DNA of 10,826 nt from Alphaproteobacteria bacterium (GTDB lineage Bacteria > Pseudomonadota > Alphaproteobacteria > Micropepsales > Micropepsaceae): positions 1 to 10,826 of the forward strand of contig JAPLPI010000283.1 in the NCBI GenBank assembly GCA_026400305.1. The letters are read 5' to 3'. This document shows positions 8,621 through 10,826 of the stretch, piece by piece. Each line of letters opens with the position of its first letter. Position 1 is the stretch's first letter. Position numbers and translations under genes: made by a program. The notes under the pieces are model-generated. The model was not told the origin of the DNA. It saw only the letters and a list, made by a program, of their open reading frames with translations, and did not search any database.

Positions 8621-9404
8621 TCAGAAGCGGTAGGCTGCCATGCCCATCACCGTGACATTGGTGTCGCGAAGGCTGATGGGGCTGAGGGTGGCATAGCCCA
8701 GGAGGCGCGTGACTCCGACATCGGTGCCGGCAAACCAATGGTTGTTGATGCGCCAGATCAGGCTGGCGCCGGTCCGTACATCCTTGAAGCCGCTGCCAGC
8801 ATTGAAGCGCGGAAAGATTGAGGCGCCGTCATAGACCGGGGGGAAGCCGAAATAGGTCTGCATGTACTGGCCGTCGGCCCAGGTGGCGCGGACATGCGGC
8901 ATCAGGATCAGCTTCCTGCCCAGCGGCAGGGGTGCCGACAGGCCGAGACTTCCCGTCACGCTATGGTTCAGGGATTTCTCGGCCGAGAGTTCAAAGTTGA
9001 AGAGGCTGAGGCGGGCGGACGTAAAGGCGCGAAAGCCGGGCGAGGCCCTGATGGTGCCAAGCCCTTTCAGCCGGTCGTCGCCGGACTCCGAAATTTTGCC
9101 GCTGCTGTGATCCTTGCGGCGGGGATCGACCGTGAGTCCGCCGCCGAAGTGGAAAATCTTCAGATGCGCGCTGACGCTGAGCCCGCCTTCGCCAAAGCTG
9201 ATGGTGTCGCGCCATCACACCGCGACAAAGGGCAGGGGCCTCATGATGCTGCGGTCGCTGCCTTTAAAAGCTGGGCCGCGAGGCCAAGGCCGCGCCCAAT
9301 GTCACGTCCCATTCCCTGGGCGGCTCGCGCCTGCGCTGCGTGTGTGCGGGCGCGCACAGCAAGGCGGCCGCAGCGACAGCAAATCAGTACGGAATGGCTC
9401 TCCA
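8621..9404 (-). pseudogene. MipA/OmpV-family outer-membrane protein, degraded
   Basis: Intact members are beta-barrel outer-membrane proteins of about 250 residues. The frame ending at TGA 8621-8623 gives a typical barrel C-terminus (VMGMAAYRF) with the terminal aromatic, and is open back to 9214. Reading upstream across the TGA at 9215-9217 restores the family pattern, GSDRSIMRPLPFVAV then WRDTISFGEGGLSV. At 9266-9269 a run of four Ts on the minus strand shifts the frame: EWDVTLGAALASRPSF ends in TAA, whereas one T fewer would continue F-K-G-S-D. Further up, a hydrophobic signal sequence (FAVAAAALLCAPA) is preceded by TGA 9384-9386 and has no ATG; RAIPY before it suggests that the start was near 9404. 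This gives one certain stop, one frameshift and a probable lost start. Family assignment is from motif memory. The left boundary is firm, the right one approximate. Confidence 0.8.
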
Positions 9405-9536
9405 CGGCTTCAGCGTTACAGGCTTTGGCGCGGCGGCACTATCTATCTCAGATTTTGGATCTGTCTGGAGGCCAGCATCAGCTTGGCGACGCTTAGTTCG
9501 CCATAACGGCAATGCGATGGATACGCCGCTATTCCA

Positions 9537-10232
9537 TCAACCCACGGCCAGTTGCGGCACGGGATTGTGCCGCCTGCGCATGGCGCAGTGCAGCATGGTC
9601 AGGCCCACAATGGCAGCGCCTGCGACAAGCACGGCGGCGGCGACCCACACATCCAGCGGCCAGGCGCCCATCAGAGCGGCGGCGGCAATGCCCGCCGATG
9701 ACGGCAGGGTGAAAACGGCGACACCGTTGGCATCGCGCAGCAAGATTGCCGCCGCCGACGCGGGCAGGGCGGCAAAGAGGAAAACCAGCACCGGGGTCGG
9801 CAGATCAGGCATCACCAGAAACGCGCCGGCGCCCCAGGCCCCGCTTGTATAAAGAAGAAGCATACGCAGGTCGGAAGCCGCTTCCTGCAACGGCACGCGC
9901 CGCAGGCTGCGGGCAAAGCACCGTATGTAATTGCGGGTCATGCCGACAATCCCGATCAGCACCAGGCTGACCCAGGCAAAATCGGCTTTCAGGCTGGCGG
10001 CGCCGGCGCCCGCGGACGACCAGGTCAGGACCACCGCGCCTACCAGCATCAGGGTGATTCAGGCCTGGGGCGAGCGCGCCAGGAAACGGGACAGGGCCAT
10101 GTTGCGGCCGGGCTCACCGTCCAGGACCGGCAGGCGGGACAGGGGGGCACGGGGCACGCCGTCATCATAGCTTTTTTTGAGAGAGGCTAGATCGAAATCC
10201 GGGCCGACGCTTTCCATGTCGGTGATGGCCAT
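9537..10232 (-). pseudogene. Six-helix membrane protein interrupted by an in-frame TGA
   Basis: From ATG 10230-10232, preceded by a GGAAGGCGAGAGC purine tract, 57 codons run to TGA 10059-10061. The same frame then continues to TGA 9537-9539, 231 residues in all with one internal stop. The N-terminal part is hydrophilic (RLPVLDGEPGRNMALSRF). The rest has about six hydrophobic segments: ITLMLVGAVVLTW, FAWVSLVLIGIVGM, LRMLLLYTSGAWGAGAFLV, TPVLVFLFAALPASAAAILL, VAVFTLPSSAGIAAAALMGAW and VWVAAAVLVAGAAIVGLTML. It ends in MRRRH and a short tail. The layout recalls the membrane-sensor half of alphaproteobacterial GGDEF or histidine-kinase proteins whose catalytic half is absent, but I cannot assign a family. 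The TGA falls just before a transmembrane helix (QA-stop-ITLML), where Trp would fit. A restart at ATG 10047-10049 could give 170 residues but would lose the N-terminal region. Confidence 0.6.
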
Positions 10233-10349
10233 GCTCTCGCCTTCCCAACTGAATTCCGCTCACGGGATCGCACTCTTACGGGGTATTAATTTGAGAAGTA
10301 GATAATTCGCGCCGGTCAGGACAATCCGGTTGTTTGGCGGGGCATACGC

Positions 10350-10826
10350 TTGGGATCATCCGCCATCACCGTTTTCGATCTGGAATTCACCGGTTGGGAA
10401 TGCTCCATGGCGCGCCACTGGCTGTCGCCGGGCGAGTTCAAGGAAGTGGTGCAGATTGGCGCGGTGAAGCTCGACGCCGAAAGCTTCGCCCTGCTCGCCG
10501 AGTTCGACCAATTGGTGCCGCCGCGGGTGAATTTTCCGCTTGGTCCCTATTTCGAAAAGCTCACCGGCATCAGCAGCGGGCAGGTTGTGCGACAAGGCCG
10601 TGACTTCGCCGCGGCCTTTGCAGCATTTCTGGACTTCGCCGGCGATGGCCCAATCGCCTCCTTCGGGCGTGACGACAAGGTGCTGGACGAAAATATCCGC
10701 CTCTATGGCATGACCGGCGTATCGGCCTTGCCGGTCTTCTATGACCTGCGCGGCTGGTTCGCGGCGCAGGGCGTGGATCCGCGCGGCATGCATTCCTGTG
10801 ACATCGGACCGGCGGTCGGTATTCCC
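10350..10826 (+). CDS. DEDD-family 3'-5' exonuclease, N-terminal part
   Basis: The first 159 residues of a likely DnaQ-like/ERI-1-like exonuclease; the gene runs off the right edge. Motif I is VFDLEFTGWE, with metal ligands Asp10 and Glu12. It is followed by EVVQIGAVKLD, the strand seen after motif I in exonucleases, then FEKLTGISSGQV (a FxxLTGI segment), and motif II SFGRDDKVLDEN (about 104-115). The third, His-containing motif is expected around or just after MHSCDIG, near the window edge. No ATG lies in frame near the beginning; the TTG at 10350 is preceded by GGGG at 7 nt spacing and directly leads into the conserved core, so I take it as the start. The frame is open back to a TAG at 10299. 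It diverges from the degraded membrane protein gene across 117 nt. The substrate, RNA or DNA, cannot be told. Confidence 0.75.
   Translation, partial: MGSSAITVFDLEFTGWECSMARHWLSPGEFKEVVQIGAVKLDAESFALLAEFDQLVPPRVNFPLGPYFEKLTGISSGQVVRQGRDFAAAFAAFLDFAGDGPIASFGRDDKVLDENIRLYGMTGVSALPVFYDLRGWFAAQGVDPRGMHSCDIGPAVGIP

Noticed and set aside
8894..9496. Plus-strand open frames (200 and 130 codons) opposite the degraded MipA gene
   Set aside because: They have no family resemblance and follow the antisense composition of the barrel gene. They stay open because the other strand was coding, not because they code.

Overview
The window looks like a chromosomal segment of a GC-rich alphaproteobacterium. It carries the clustered succinyl-CoA synthetase and 2-oxoglutarate dehydrogenase genes in the order sucC-sucD-sucA-sucB, an OmpA-type lipoprotein of the kind common in that class, PilZ signalling and a MipA/OmpV outer-membrane protein. 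I cannot place it below class level from sequence alone. No tRNA, rRNA, CRISPR array, insertion sequence or transposase was seen.

Layout. Positions 1-5449, all on the minus strand, hold the end of the TCA-cycle cluster. sucC and sucD are translationally coupled by a TAATG overlap. A 121-nt gap with an intrinsic terminator-like hairpin inside a 244-nt spacer separates them from sucA, and 21 nt later sucB begins and leaves the window. A plausible housekeeping promoter lies just upstream of sucC and a very strong hairpin lies further up. The stretch 5590-5826 has no gene I can call with confidence. Positions 5827-6973 (minus) hold an OmpA-family lipoprotein gene whose C-terminal domain is about 20 residues short, followed by an 88-residue Cys-containing protein with no signal peptide. 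Divergent from these is a plus-strand protein with two PilZ domains (7242-7868). It converges on a minus-strand 2OG-Fe(II) oxygenase (7938-8516).

Positions 8621-10232 look like decaying DNA. A MipA/OmpV outer-membrane protein gene can be read only across an in-frame TGA, a one-base frameshift and probably a lost start. A six-helix membrane protein gene is interrupted by a TGA where a tryptophan would fit. The window ends in the 5' part of a DEDD-type 3'-5' exonuclease gene on the plus strand (from 10350).

Functionally, the suc genes carry 2-oxoglutarate to succinate through succinyl-CoA. The remaining genes are envelope and signalling genes with no evident shared pathway. I found no convincing new multi-gene system. 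The points most worth checking are the cluster of in-frame TGA codons combined with the absence of TGA stops in all seven intact genes, the apparent deletion joining the OmpA gene to its small neighbour, and the tandem PilZ protein.
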